Below are positions 17,266-26,756 of a DNA stretch of 64,000 nt, one piece after another. How positions within the stretch are numbered: the first letter of the stretch is position 1; each line of letters starts with the position of its first letter. The position numbers were made by a program, and so were the translations under genes. The notes beneath the pieces are model-generated. The model searched no databases. It worked only from the letters and a program-made list of their open reading frames with translations, and was not told the DNA's origin. The DNA is from an uncultured Ignavibacteria bacterium (GTDB lineage: Bacteria > Bacteroidota > Ignavibacteria > Ch128b), in NCBI GenBank assembly GCA_937944105.1, contig CALDZP010000007.1, forward strand, positions 1-64,000, in the 5' to 3' direction.

Positions 17266-20043
17266 TTAATTAAACATTTTTAAGTTATAAGTAAAACTTA
17301 AAATAAAAAATCTTTCAAGTTGTTGAGTTATTCTATCTTCGTAATAATCTTCTCTAATTATTCGCATGAGTTTTTTTCGTTGGTTCAGTAAATCAATTAT
17401 CTCAAGTTTTAGTTCACCAGATTGATTATTCAGAAAATAATAACTTAAAGCCATATTCCAGATTATATTTGATTTGTCATTATTAGAAGCAGCGGTATTT
17501 TTATAATAATTCACCCTTGAACTTAAATAAAGATTTTCAAAGATATTGGCTTTAACTGAAAAGTTAGCTCGATGAATTAGTATTCGTGATATTTTTTTAT
17601 TTAAAGAATTAATTGAATAAGTAAAGTCGGGGGAGTAATTCACTCGATAATCTAATTTTGGATCACTACTGTTTAAAGCAACATTTTCTGAGACACCATA
17701 TTGAGTTGTAATGTTGCTTTTACCACTTATTAAATTCGGAACCCTCGAATATCTAACTGAAGTTGAGAAACTCAAATTTGATTTTAAGAAAGGTAGTCTA
17801 AAACTATTAGTAGAGTTTAGTCCGAGAAAAAGAGCATTACCTACATTTACTGGATAACTTAATTGTGTACCTCGAGAAATAATAATGTTTCTTTCAAGAA
17901 CCGTATCTTGTGTGAAAACTATTACATTATTGCTAATATTATTAAGAGAATATGTCATATTGAAAGAATAAGCATTAAAAGTCCCTGCTGAAAGATTTGT
18001 CTTAAAATATTTCAGATTAAGATTGTTCGTTAAAATCATATTGAGTTCGGGATTCCCTGTTCTGAGAAAATTGGGATTTGAAAAATCGATTGTATTTTGT
18101 AATTGTGAAATTGTTGGTATTTGGATCCGTGTATTAAAATCAATTCGCAGTCTTTCAAATTCAGTTGGTCTGTAAGTAAATTCAAATGAAGGTAAAAGAG
18201 CTTTAAATCTTTTGGTTGTTTCATTCATTTCGGGAAATCTCTGTATTCCCAATCTAGATTGATTTTGATACATCAAATCAAACTCGAAGTTATAAATCTC
18301 AGAATTGTATCTGTAAGATGCTGAACCACGAATTGCTAAGTTTTGAGTTTTGTATGAGTTTGAAAATAGAGAATCAAAAATTATCTGGTTTGTAAAAAAT
18401 GAATCCGATTTATAAGTATCTCTCATTCTTTCTTCGTTGATTAATTGGGGATTAAATCTTAACCTTATAAGACTATTATCTCCAAGTTTTTCTGTAAAAG
18501 ACAAATTAAGTGTTGAATTCAATCTTTTATTGATATAATTAGAAATTTGATTAAGTGTATCCCTGATAAATATTGAATCCTCGATTGCAGAGTTCTGTGA
18601 AAGTAATTCGTAATCGGATGATCTTTTGCTAAATGATGTATTCAATCCAATTGTAAAACTTCGACCAGGTTTAGAAAATCGGTGACTATAAACGGCATCG
18701 GTGTTTAATTCGAAATTTTCAATCTCATTTACTCTATGAAAGTAATTCGAGTTTAAAGGATTTTGGTCAAGTAAAAAGTTTTCGGAGAATGAATGAATTG
18801 AATTATTTGAAGTGGAAAATTGTAAATCCGGCTTTATTCGTATAATATTAATTGTATCAGGTTTGTAATCAATAAAGAGATTTAACAGATGATTAAAACT
18901 TTTCCCATTTGAATTAATTGTTTCGTTATAACTATCAAGGCCGGATAATTCACTCAGATATTTTCGGTTAGTTTTGGTATTATTCTGGTTATCGAGTCGG
19001 TTAAAAAAGTAACTTCCATTCAATTCTAATTTTTGTTTGAAAATATTTGAATAATTTAATCCGAATGCATAAACATTATTGTTACCTTCATCTGCAGGAA
19101 TTTGAATATTTAAAAGAGGATTTTGATTTCTATTGCCCCTTCCTCTTTGCCATCTTCCACCAGGAGAAGTAATAAATTGTTCAGAACCAGTTAATCCATC
19201 AGCTGAAAAACTTACCTGATTTACATTATTTGCAATCCCAAGAAACGATAATCTTTCTTCAGCATTAAAAGAATTAAAATTAATTCCACTGTTAAATCTG
19301 TCAGATGATCCATATCCACTATAAAATTTTCCAAAAAGTCCTTTCCGTTTATCTACTCTTGTTATAACATTAAAAGTTTTCTCAGTTTGATCATCTTCAA
19401 ATCCAGTCAGCTCTGCTTGTTCACTTTTCTTATCAAACAATTGAATTTTTTCAACGATATCAGCTGGTAAGTTTTTCAAGGCAATCTCAGGATCATTACC
19501 AAAAAATCTTCTTCCGTCTACCAGTATCCTTTTAACTTCTTCACCCTGGACTTTTATAACATTTTCTTCTTTTTCAACACCGGGAAGTTTTAAAACTAAT
19601 TCTTCTAGTGAAGAGTTAGGTGCAGTTCGGAAAGCCATTGCATTAAATTCTAGAGTATCTCCCTTTTGTTCAACTGGAGGAGTCTTATCTATCACATAAA
19701 CATCACCGATGTTAAGAAAAGTTTGTTTGAGAAAGATTGTGTCTAAATTCTTGCCAGACCAATTTACAAAAATTGTATCTACATATTTTTCATAACCAAT
19801 AAATGTTATTTCTAGAAGATATTTACCTGCAGAGATTCTTCTGAATTCGAAATAACCTTTTTCATTTGTGGTTGTATATAGTGGAAAATCTATAAAAGGG
19901 ATTGGACTTAAAACTACATGTGCATAAGATAAAGGTTTTTTATCAATAGAATCATAAACAATTCCTCGCAAACTTCTTTGCTGAGCAAATAAACTTAGTG
20001 ATAAATAAATTAATAAGAAAAATGAAGTAAAATAGATTTTCAT
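17266..20043 (-). CDS. TonB-receptor-like outer-membrane beta-barrel protein
   Basis: 925 aa. Signal peptide (1 to about 21, ending LFAQ), then a carboxypeptidase-regulatory-like beta-sandwich (about 22-105: RGIVYDSIDKKPLSYAHV, GYFEFRRISAGKYLL). Next is a plug-like region with KLPGVEKEENVIKVQGEEVKRILVDG, then a long barrel rich in alternating aromatic strands ending in FNLKMFN-type residues. It belongs to the outer-membrane barrel family common in Bacteroidota. A classic TonB box is not evident, so it may be a non-transport barrel. It stands alone, divergent from the cytidylate-kinase-like gene. The ligand cannot be told. Confidence 0.85.
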   Translation of the reverse strand: MKIYFTSFFLLIYLSLSLFAQQRSLRGIVYDSIDKKPLSYAHVVLSPIPFIDFPLYTTTNEKGYFEFRRISAGKYLLEITFIGYEKYVDTIFVNWSGKNLDTIFLKQTFLNIGDVYVIDKTPPVEQKGDTLEFNAMAFRTAPNSSLEELVLKLPGVEKEENVIKVQGEEVKRILVDGRRFFGNDPEIALKNLPADIVEKIQLFDKKSEQAELTGFEDDQTEKTFNVITRVDKRKGLFGKFYSGYGSSDRFNSGINFNSFNAEERLSFLGIANNVNQVSFSADGLTGSEQFITSPGGRWQRGRGNRNQNPLLNIQIPADEGNNNVYAFGLNYSNIFKQKLELNGSYFFNRLDNQNNTKTNRKYLSELSGLDSYNETINSNGKSFNHLLNLFIDYKPDTINIIRIKPDLQFSTSNNSIHSFSENFLLDQNPLNSNYFHRVNEIENFELNTDAVYSHRFSKPGRSFTIGLNTSFSKRSSDYELLSQNSAIEDSIFIRDTLNQISNYINKRLNSTLNLSFTEKLGDNSLIRLRFNPQLINEERMRDTYKSDSFFTNQIIFDSLFSNSYKTQNLAIRGSASYRYNSEIYNFEFDLMYQNQSRLGIQRFPEMNETTKRFKALLPSFEFTYRPTEFERLRIDFNTRIQIPTISQLQNTIDFSNPNFLRTGNPELNMILTNNLNLKYFKTNLSAGTFNAYSFNMTYSLNNISNNVIVFTQDTVLERNIIISRGTQLSYPVNVGNALFLGLNSTNSFRLPFLKSNLSFSTSVRYSRVPNLISGKSNITTQYGVSENVALNSSDPKLDYRVNYSPDFTYSINSLNKKISRILIHRANFSVKANIFENLYLSSRVNYYKNTAASNNDKSNIIWNMALSYYFLNNQSGELKLEIIDLLNQRKKLMRIIREDYYEDRITQQLERFFILSFTYNLKMFN

Positions 20044-20066
20044 ATCATACTCACATCATGGTTAGA

Positions 20067-20074
20067 CAAAAATA
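20067..20074 (-). promoter_or_regulatory. TAnnTTTG-type -7 element before the outer-membrane barrel gene
   Basis: On the minus strand the sequence is TATTTTTG, a full match to the Bacteroidota -7 consensus. It lies 23 bases before the ATG at 20043, which would give a short 5' leader. No TTTG is seen at normal -33 spacing, so support is moderate at best. Confidence 0.35.
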
Positions 20075-20194
20075 GTTCATTTAAGTTTAATTAGATTATC
20101 TTTAATGACAAATCGCAATTAATTTTCAAAATGGTACTTTAACTTCTTTTTTTCCTTTATTATTTTTCTAATGTAAAGTGAAAGGAAATGTAAA

Positions 20195-20926
20195 ATGCTT
20201 ATCAGTGGTGCTTATGAAAAAGCAAAATTATACATCGAATCACACTCCAGAGAAAAGGAGGCTCTTGAAAAAATAAGAAAAGTAGTTGAACCAGGTCCAT
20301 GTATAACGATTTCAAGACAGACTGGAGCTGCAGCAGGGGAGATTTCCGATCTGCTAATTGACATACTTAAATCAAATGCAAAAAATAGCAAAATGGAATG
20401 GGCAATTTTTGATAAAAATCTGATTGAAAAAGTAATTCAAGATCATAATCTCCCTGAAAAGTTATCTAGCTATCTTACAGAAGAGAAACATTCTTTCTTA
20501 AATTCAATTATGAATGAACTCTTTGGAATTCATCCTTCTCCACTTAGACTTGTTTATAAAACTACACGGACAATTCTTCAACTTGCTCAAATTGGAAACT
20601 GTATAATTGTAGGAAGAGGTTCTAATATCATTTTAAGAAATTTGGATAATACTTATCATATAAGAATCATTGCTCCACTCAAAAAGAGAATTGAACAGGT
20701 TAGGAAGTATTATAATTTTTCTGAAGAAGAAGCAAAAAAATTCATTGAAAGTGAAGATCAAAAACGAAAAAATTATGTTAAACATTACTTTCATAAAGAT
20801 ATTGATGATCCATCTCTATATGATATAGTTATAAATACTGAGAGATACACTCTTGAAGAAACAGCAAAAATTTTAAGTCATGCAATTATGATAAAATTAA
20901 AAAAATTTTTTAAAGAGGTAACTTAA
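20195..20926 (+). CDS. Cytidylate kinase-like family protein
   Basis: A 243-aa protein of the cytidylate-kinase-like family. It starts with a helical segment, then ITISRQTGAAAGEISDLL where a P-loop would be, FDKNLIEKV, and later CIIVGRGSNIILR and a lid-like KRIEQVRKYYNFSEEEAKKFI. The P-loop position lacks the usual GKS/GKG lysine, as in this divergent family. Whether it phosphorylates CMP or another small molecule is not known. A GAAAGGAAATG stretch precedes the start. It is convergent with the NCS2 permease and overlaps its end by four bases. Confidence 0.8.
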   Translation: MLISGAYEKAKLYIESHSREKEALEKIRKVVEPGPCITISRQTGAAAGEISDLLIDILKSNAKNSKMEWAIFDKNLIEKVIQDHNLPEKLSSYLTEEKHSFLNSIMNELFGIHPSPLRLVYKTTRTILQLAQIGNCIIVGRGSNIILRNLDNTYHIRIIAPLKKRIEQVRKYYNFSEEEAKKFIESEDQKRKNYVKHYFHKDIDDPSLYDIVINTERYTLEETAKILSHAIMIKLKKFFKEVT

Positions 20927-22221
20927 TAGGGATAAAAAATATAAAATAACATTGATAAAATAAATAAAACCCACATTCCAGTTTTTACTTCATTCAAACG
21001 ATTATCAAAAATTTTCATTAAAGGATAAAATAAAAAGCCTGCGGTCATTCCGATTCCAATGTTGAAAGAAAAACTCATCAGAAAAATTACAATAACTGCA
21101 GGAATAAACTCGCTGAAATCTTCGAAATTCAGCTTACTGATTGGTGTTATCATTAAAATCCCAACTATTATCAAAGCTGGACCGTATGCATAAGATGGAA
21201 TAATCGATATTACTGGAACGGTAAAAATTGAAATTAAAAATAGAATTGAAATAACGATTGCTGTTAATCCAGATTTACCGCCAGCTTGAATACCTGCAGC
21301 TGATTCTATGTAAATACCAGATGTCGTAGTGCCTAAAAGAGAACCAATACATGTTGATAATGCATCACACAACATTGGTTTTTCGATTTCAGGAAACTCA
21401 CCATCACTTGTTATCATATTTGCTTTGTAGCCAAGCCCAATTAATGTTCCTAAAGTATCAACAAAATCTAAAATAAAAATGGTCAAGATTACGGAGAAAA
21501 ATCCCCAACTTAAAGCACCAATAATATCAAGTTTTAAGAATATTGGATCAATTGATGGAGGCAAACTAATTATTTTTTCAGGCAGATTAATCAATCCAGA
21601 TATCAATGCAAGACCTGTTACTGAAAAGATTCCAATTAGAATTGCACCGTTAATTCTTTTTATCATAAAGAATATTGTTATTATAACACCAAAAACTGAA
21701 AGTAATATTTCAGGATTATGCAAGTTCCCAATTTTAACTGGTGCTCCTTGTACGCCAAGCTGAACGATTCCGCATTCATTCAGTCCAATAAAAATTAGAA
21801 ATAAGCCAATACCAACAGCAAAGCTTATCTTTAAATTTTCTGGAATTGACTTTGCTAACCAAATGCGAATTTTAGTCAAAGTCAAAATCACGAAGAATAT
21901 TCCTGAGATAAAAATTGCACCTAATGCTGTTTGCCAGGAATAACCGAGTACTTTTACAACTGTGTATGCAATAAATGCATTTTCTCCCATATAAGGAGCA
22001 ACAGCAAATGGCTTTTTGGCATAGATTCCTATTAATAGAGTGCCTAAAGCTGCAGTTAGAGCAGTTGCAACAAGAGAAGGTCCAAAAGGCATTCCAGCTA
22101 TTTCAAGTATCTTAGGATTTACAACAATTATATATGCCATTGTAACAAAGGTTGTAAATCCTGCGACAACTTCCTGTTTGTAATTCGTTTTTAACTCTTC
22201 GAATTGAAAGAATTTTCTCAT
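20923..22221 (-). CDS. NCS2 family (AzgA-like) purine permease
   Basis: 432 aa with about 12-14 hydrophobic segments. Family signatures are TTFVTMAYIIVVNPKIL near residues 25-40, GENAFIAYTVV, FVDTLGTLIGLGY and the TTTSGIYIESAAGIQAGGKSGLTA motif. The closest type is the AzgA/PbuG group that imports adenine, guanine or hypoxanthine with protons. The leader was checked for a purine riboswitch and none was seen. It lies downstream of the terminator that ends the 27926-22356 operon, so it needs its own promoter in the 22222-22300 gap. Confidence 0.9.
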   Translation of the reverse strand: MRKFFQFEELKTNYKQEVVAGFTTFVTMAYIIVVNPKILEIAGMPFGPSLVATALTAALGTLLIGIYAKKPFAVAPYMGENAFIAYTVVKVLGYSWQTALGAIFISGIFFVILTLTKIRIWLAKSIPENLKISFAVGIGLFLIFIGLNECGIVQLGVQGAPVKIGNLHNPEILLSVFGVIITIFFMIKRINGAILIGIFSVTGLALISGLINLPEKIISLPPSIDPIFLKLDIIGALSWGFFSVILTIFILDFVDTLGTLIGLGYKANMITSDGEFPEIEKPMLCDALSTCIGSLLGTTTSGIYIESAAGIQAGGKSGLTAIVISILFLISIFTVPVISIIPSYAYGPALIIVGILMITPISKLNFEDFSEFIPAVIVIFLMSFSFNIGIGMTAGFLFYPLMKIFDNRLNEVKTGMWVLFILSMLFYIFYPY

Positions 22222-22300
22222 GATTTTTTTATAAGATTTTATTAAGAAATTTTATTTAAAGATTTAATCGAGCTTCATTAGGTTTTTACTTAAACAAAAT

Positions 22301-22335
22301 AAAAAACCCCGATAAGTTATAAAACATTCGGGGTT
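22301..22335 (-). terminator. Intrinsic terminator after the 22356 outer-membrane gene
   Basis: On the minus strand AACCCCGA (22335-22328) pairs with TCGGGGTT (22312-22305) around a 15-nt loop. A run of T follows (complement of the A residues at 22301-22304 and beyond). It lies 21 bases past the stop of the minus-strand gene at 22356 and would separate that operon from the NCS2 permease. Confidence 0.85.
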
Positions 22336-22355
22336 GCAGTAAATAAATTAGTTTT

Positions 22356-23279
22356 TCAAAAGGTGAATTTTAATCCTATCGAATAAATATCATAAGTTAA
22401 AGGTTGGACAGTTTTGAAAGGCCAGTTCATCCTGTCTTTTTTGAATTCATAAAGCAGATAATTTAGACTTGATTGCAAAACAAAATTTACAACGGGTCCC
22501 ATTGCTGGTCTCATTGAAAAAACTTTTTCGATATAATTATCTAATAAACTTCTAATAGCTTCTTCAATAACATAACTACCAAGGTGTTTCCAGAATAGAT
22601 GACGAGGAAATATCATTCCATATTTATAGTTGATTTGAAAACTTATAAAATCAAATAATTGCAAAGAAAACTCAGAATTATAAGCGTCTCCAAATCGAAC
22701 TGCATCAAGGTAAAAATCAAGAATAGATGTATCTGCAAAGACGGTATTTTTGTTAAATGAAGTTTTTGTCCAATTAAATTCTTTACCATTTCCGAAAGTT
22801 ATCAAAACCTTACCTGCACGATAGCCGTAGTTTTCAAGAGAACCAATCGATAACTGGTAATTAGAAATTTCATTTGATATACTTGAAGAGGATTTATAGA
22901 TATTTTTGTTATTTAAACTAAAACCTGCAAAATTATCCTTTGTTGATACAATATAACTTCTTGATTTTCTAAAACTTCGAGAATAACCCAGTTGAAGTTC
23001 AAGATTTCCAAGTTGCCTGAAATTTTGTGTTGCAGAACGATGAGCAAATTGATTTATACCACCTCGAATTCTTAAGAATGGATGAGATTCTTTTTTAAAA
23101 CGAAACTTAAATTCCTTATAGTCAAAAAAATCATCTTCTGTTTCATCAATATTTATTTCTCTATCTTCGTCAATGTAGATAGTTGTGTCTTTTATTGTTT
23201 CTTCTTCCTGCGAAAAAAGACAAATGGGAGAGAATAATAATAGGGATAGAAAAACTAAATATATTAAATTGAGTTTCAT
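22356..23279 (-). CDS. Predicted outer-membrane protein of unknown function
   Basis: 307 aa. A signal peptide (about 1-23, ending CLFSQ) is followed by an acidic segment rich in Glu and Asp (24-50) and a region with alternating hydrophobic and polar residues ending in YSIGLKFTF. A C-terminal aromatic residue after beta strands is typical of outer-membrane barrels. No known family is recognised. It is the last gene of a minus-strand run behind the acetyltransferase (21-nt gap) and before a clear terminator. The SD-like AGGAG before the ATG supports the start. It could be a small porin-like or periplasmic protein; no substrate is implied. Confidence 0.7.
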   Translation of the reverse strand: MKLNLIYLVFLSLLLFSPICLFSQEEETIKDTTIYIDEDREINIDETEDDFFDYKEFKFRFKKESHPFLRIRGGINQFAHRSATQNFRQLGNLELQLGYSRSFRKSRSYIVSTKDNFAGFSLNNKNIYKSSSSISNEISNYQLSIGSLENYGYRAGKVLITFGNGKEFNWTKTSFNKNTVFADTSILDFYLDAVRFGDAYNSEFSLQLFDFISFQINYKYGMIFPRHLFWKHLGSYVIEEAIRSLLDNYIEKVFSMRPAMGPVVNFVLQSSLNYLLYEFKKDRMNWPFKTVQPLTYDIYSIGLKFTF

Positions 23280-23300
23280 ACAAACTCCTTTTTTAATTAT

Positions 23301-23870
23301 TTATTCGTTGGCAGAAAAATTTTGTTTCATTGAATAAAATTCTGATCTGAGAATTGCCATTAAATGAAAATCGCAATATCGATTATGATGATACATAGCC
23401 TGACGAAGAGTTCCTTCAGTTTTAAAACCACACTTCTCATAAGCTTTAATAGCATTTTGGTTTTCCACTGCTACATGTAGTTGAATTCGATTTAAGTTTA
23501 ATATATCAAAACCGTATTCAACCATTAGTCGAGTTGCCTCTGTTCCATAACCTTTAGACCAGTATCCGGGATTCCATATCGCAAGAAAAAAAGTAGCCAT
23601 TCTACTTACATAATCAATTCTAACAAATGAAGTTTGACCTACAGGAATATCAGTTTTATTTTCAACGATTGTGAAGGTAAGGTTTTCTTTAGAACTGAAA
23701 ATGGTTTGAATTTCGTTTTTTACCTGTTCATAAGTCATTGGAAAAAATAAAAATAAAGTTTCACGTACATCTGGATTATTTTTTCCGAAATAAAAAAGTT
23801 CAAGGTCTGTTTCTTCAACTGGTCTTAGATATATTTTTTCACCTTTGGCGAATTTCACAGAATATTTCAT
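23301..23870 (-). CDS. GNAT N-acetyltransferase (RimJ/RimL-like)
   Basis: A 189-aa GNAT fold protein. The N terminus KIYLRPVEETDLELF is the usual first strand. The acetyl-CoA site is near NPGYWSKGYGTEATRLMVEYGFDIL (Gly-rich loop), followed by LNRIQLHVAVENQNAIKAYEKCGF and a closing YCDFHLMAIL strand. The RimJ/RimL-type group acetylates N termini of ribosomal proteins or small molecules. The substrate cannot be fixed here. It follows rqcH by 13 bases in the same transcript. Confidence 0.87.
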   Translation of the reverse strand: MKYSVKFAKGEKIYLRPVEETDLELFYFGKNNPDVRETLFLFFPMTYEQVKNEIQTIFSSKENLTFTIVENKTDIPVGQTSFVRIDYVSRMATFFLAIWNPGYWSKGYGTEATRLMVEYGFDILNLNRIQLHVAVENQNAIKAYEKCGFKTEGTLRQAMYHHNRYCDFHLMAILRSEFYSMKQNFSANE

Positions 23871-23883
23871 TTTATCACCTCAA

Positions 23884-25455
23884 TTAATTTTGTGGAATTT
23901 TCGGCTCAACCATTATAACTTTTTCTTTTTGTAATTGAACTGTGCCTGGAGGCATATTTTTTCTTTTAATAACATATTTTTTCTCTGTATATGAAACAGG
24001 AACAAGTTTAGAATGTTTTGCTTTACTAAAGTAAGCAGCTATTGAAGCTACCTGTTCAATTACCTTTTTGGGTATCAGTTCTTTTTTACTGGAAATTTTT
24101 ATTATAACATGGGAACCACTAACACCCCGCGCATGAAACCATAAATCGTTTGGGTTGGCAAACTGAGTTGTTAGTAAATCATTTGATTTATTGTCTTTAC
24201 CAACATATACATCATATTTACCATCTATGACGAAATGTCTAAAATTTTTTGTTATATCTTTTTCTTTAGTTTGTTGATTTTGTTCATTCATATATTTCAA
24301 TAATTGTTTTCGATTTATGGAGTTTTCTATCTCTTCAATTTGTAGTTTGATTTTTTCAAGATTTTTTTCTTCCAGAATTATTAATTTTCTAAGAGAATTC
24401 AGTCTTGATTCTTCTTCTCGTGCCTTTTCAAAATATTCCTCTGCATTTTGAAAAGGGGTTTTTGAGGGGTCAAGTTTAATTTTATATTCCTTTTCATTAA
24501 AAAGTATTTTAACAGATTTATCTCCCTTTTTAATTTCATTAGCTTTCATTAAAATTAAATTACCTGATTGACGGAATTCTTCTGTTCTATCGATAAAATT
24601 TTCTGGTTTTTTTAGTTCCTGTAATTTAAGAAAATGGCGTTCATAATCAGCTTTAAGATTTTTGATTAATCTTTCTTTTAAGGTTTGAATCTCTTCATTT
24701 CTTTGAATAGAAAAATAAATGCGACTTAAGTCATTAAATATATTTTGAGAAAGTACGGGTTGTGAACTTAAATGGTGAAGTTTATAAAAAGAGATTATCT
24801 CATTATTGTAAATGTATAGTGGTGACGTTTGAAGTTCGTTTTGAATTTCTTTAAATGCGCCAAAATAATTTTGAGAAAGTTTTTCCGCCCTAAATTTTAT
24901 TTCTTCTAACAATAAATTTCCAAGAATTCTAAAATATATTTTTCTTTCATTAGATTGATCTTGAAAAAGTGAATTGAATTTATTTTCATCTTCAAAAAAA
25001 GAATAGTCAATTTGAGAAGGGGGAAAAACATCATTTAAATTTTTGTTTATTACTTCATCAGATTTTTTAAAACTATCAATTATCGTTTGATTATTATCAA
25101 CAAGAACTACATTTGAATGAGAACCTCTTACCAGAAATATCATCGAAAAATCCTGAAACTTCAATCTAATGTTTCTTTCATAGGAATCAATTGTAATGGC
25201 TTTAATCTGATTATCATTAAGCTTCTCAAAAAACCTGGCATAATTCTTTTTAGCAAAAGTGAATTCATCTTTGATGTATAGAAACGGGGGAAGTTTCTGA
25301 AAAGTAAAAATTAAAAATTTTTCTCTGTTATCATTATAAAAATTAATAACCAATTCATTTCTGGATTGACTGATAGCTTTATGAAATCGAAAATCACTTA
25401 GTTCAATCTCTAATTCCTTAGCTAATCTTTTTAGAAAAAAATAATTATCAAACAT
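23884..25455 (-). CDS. rqcH: Rqc2/NEMF homologue RqcH (NFACT family)
   Basis: 523 aa. NFACT-N domain (about 1-250), a long charged coiled coil (about 255-400, with KADYERHFLKLQELKK) and an NFACT-R RNA-binding domain (about 405-505) with HFVIDGKYDVYVGKDNKSND, DLWFHARGVSGSHVII and VSYTEKKYVIK. RqcH proteins bind stalled 50S subunits carrying peptidyl-tRNA and add C-terminal alanine tails that mark the chain for degradation. Some older annotations call this fibronectin-binding protein A. The start overlaps the end of the transporter gene by 8 bases, so translation is probably coupled. Confidence 0.9.
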   Translation of the reverse strand: MFDNYFFLKRLAKELEIELSDFRFHKAISQSRNELVINFYNDNREKFLIFTFQKLPPFLYIKDEFTFAKKNYARFFEKLNDNQIKAITIDSYERNIRLKFQDFSMIFLVRGSHSNVVLVDNNQTIIDSFKKSDEVINKNLNDVFPPSQIDYSFFEDENKFNSLFQDQSNERKIYFRILGNLLLEEIKFRAEKLSQNYFGAFKEIQNELQTSPLYIYNNEIISFYKLHHLSSQPVLSQNIFNDLSRIYFSIQRNEEIQTLKERLIKNLKADYERHFLKLQELKKPENFIDRTEEFRQSGNLILMKANEIKKGDKSVKILFNEKEYKIKLDPSKTPFQNAEEYFEKAREEESRLNSLRKLIILEEKNLEKIKLQIEEIENSINRKQLLKYMNEQNQQTKEKDITKNFRHFVIDGKYDVYVGKDNKSNDLLTTQFANPNDLWFHARGVSGSHVIIKISSKKELIPKKVIEQVASIAAYFSKAKHSKLVPVSYTEKKYVIKRKNMPPGTVQLQKEKVIMVEPKIPQN

Positions 25456-26749
25456 TCTGTTGAGATTTTTTTACTATTTTATCATAAATGAACATCAGAG
25501 CAGTAGCAACCATTCCAATTCCAAAAAGAATTAAAAATAATGTATCATGCCCATCACTAACTTTACCAAAAGTTTTATAAAGCCATCCACCAAAAGTTCC
25601 TCCAACTAACCAACCGATAGAAATTGGTAAAAAAGCAAAACCTTGAAATAAGGCTTCTTGTCCTTTTGGAGCTAAATCTGCAATATATTCATAGTATCTT
25701 GGGGCTTGAGTCATTTCACCAATCGAAAACACAACTATACCAGCAATTATCGTTGGGATTGAAGGATATAAAAGCATTACTATCCAGCTAAAACTTGATA
25801 AAAAGAAACCTGAAATTATTGCTTGAATGGTTGGAATATTTTTGGTTAAACGATTAATTATTAATTGCAAAAATATTATTGACCATGCTCCCATAGATTC
25901 GATAATTTCAAAAGGAGCATTTTTATCAATATGATCAACTATAAAGTAGGGGACAATAATGAAAATTTGCCAAAACATAATCCAGTAAAGTGAAAAGATG
26001 AGAAGAAAAATCATAAATCTGAAATTTACAATAACTTGGAAAAGATTTTCTACTTGTTTAAGCAATGAGGGTTGTTTTTCATTTAGTTTACCCTCTGGCT
26101 CTTTGAAAAAAATTAAAGTTGATATAAGCATAAGAAAACAACTTATAGCAGAAACGAGGTAAACAAACTCAATTCCAAATTTATCTCTAACAAGAAATGC
26201 AATTGCAGGACCCAATGCTGCACCAATATTAACCAGCCAATAATAAATTGCATAACCCAATGATTTCGTTTCTTCTCTTGATGTTAAAGCAATTGTTCCA
26301 AGAACACTTGGTTTTATAAACGAACCGCCAATAGCTGTGAAAATTAAAATCACAAGAAGCAAATAAAATTTATCAAAACCAGAATATAATTGATTGAAGC
26401 CACTCATACCTGTTGACCCAATTAAAAAGTAACCTAAGGCAAGCACAGAGAAGGCAAAAGAGAATGATTTTCTAAAACCAAATTTATCCGCCAATGCACC
26501 GGCAAAAATTGGGAGAAAATAAATTAATCCACCAAAAGCTGAAGAGAGTTTTCCAGCTGTAACTTCGTCAAATTTCAAATGATCCCTGAGAAAAACACTC
26601 AAAATAGTTGCCTGACCATAGTAAGCAACCCTTTCAAATAACTCCATAATATTAGCAACCCAAAAGGGCCTCTGAAAACCATTTACAATATTCGTAATTT
26701 TATTGTTTAGGTTTTGTGGTAAAATTGTATTTTTCACATCATACCTCAA
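25448..26749 (-). CDS. MFS transporter of the POT/PTR peptide-transporter type
   Basis: 433 aa with about 12 transmembrane segments. Near residues 36-44 it carries ELFERVAYYG, matching the ExxERxxYYG motif of proton-coupled oligopeptide transporters. The cytoplasmic loop motif GALADKFGFRKS follows. It is probably a peptide/proton symporter, though the divergent sequence leaves other MFS roles open. It follows an Xaa-Pro peptidase gene by 7 bases, which fits import followed by cleavage of peptides, and overlaps rqcH by 8 bases. Confidence 0.83.
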   Translation of the reverse strand: MRYDVKNTILPQNLNNKITNIVNGFQRPFWVANIMELFERVAYYGQATILSVFLRDHLKFDEVTAGKLSSAFGGLIYFLPIFAGALADKFGFRKSFSFAFSVLALGYFLIGSTGMSGFNQLYSGFDKFYLLLVILIFTAIGGSFIKPSVLGTIALTSREETKSLGYAIYYWLVNIGAALGPAIAFLVRDKFGIEFVYLVSAISCFLMLISTLIFFKEPEGKLNEKQPSLLKQVENLFQVIVNFRFMIFLLIFSLYWIMFWQIFIIVPYFIVDHIDKNAPFEIIESMGAWSIIFLQLIINRLTKNIPTIQAIISGFFLSSFSWIVMLLYPSIPTIIAGIVVFSIGEMTQAPRYYEYIADLAPKGQEALFQGFAFLPISIGWLVGGTFGGWLYKTFGKVSDGHDTLFLILFGIGMVATALMFIYDKIVKKSQQNV

Positions 26750-26756
26750 ATTTGTT

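Noticed and set aside
22222-22355. Possible purine riboswitch before the NCS2 permease
   Set aside because: No three-way-junction core was found; the only structure is the CCCCGA/TCGGGG terminator of the upstream gene.
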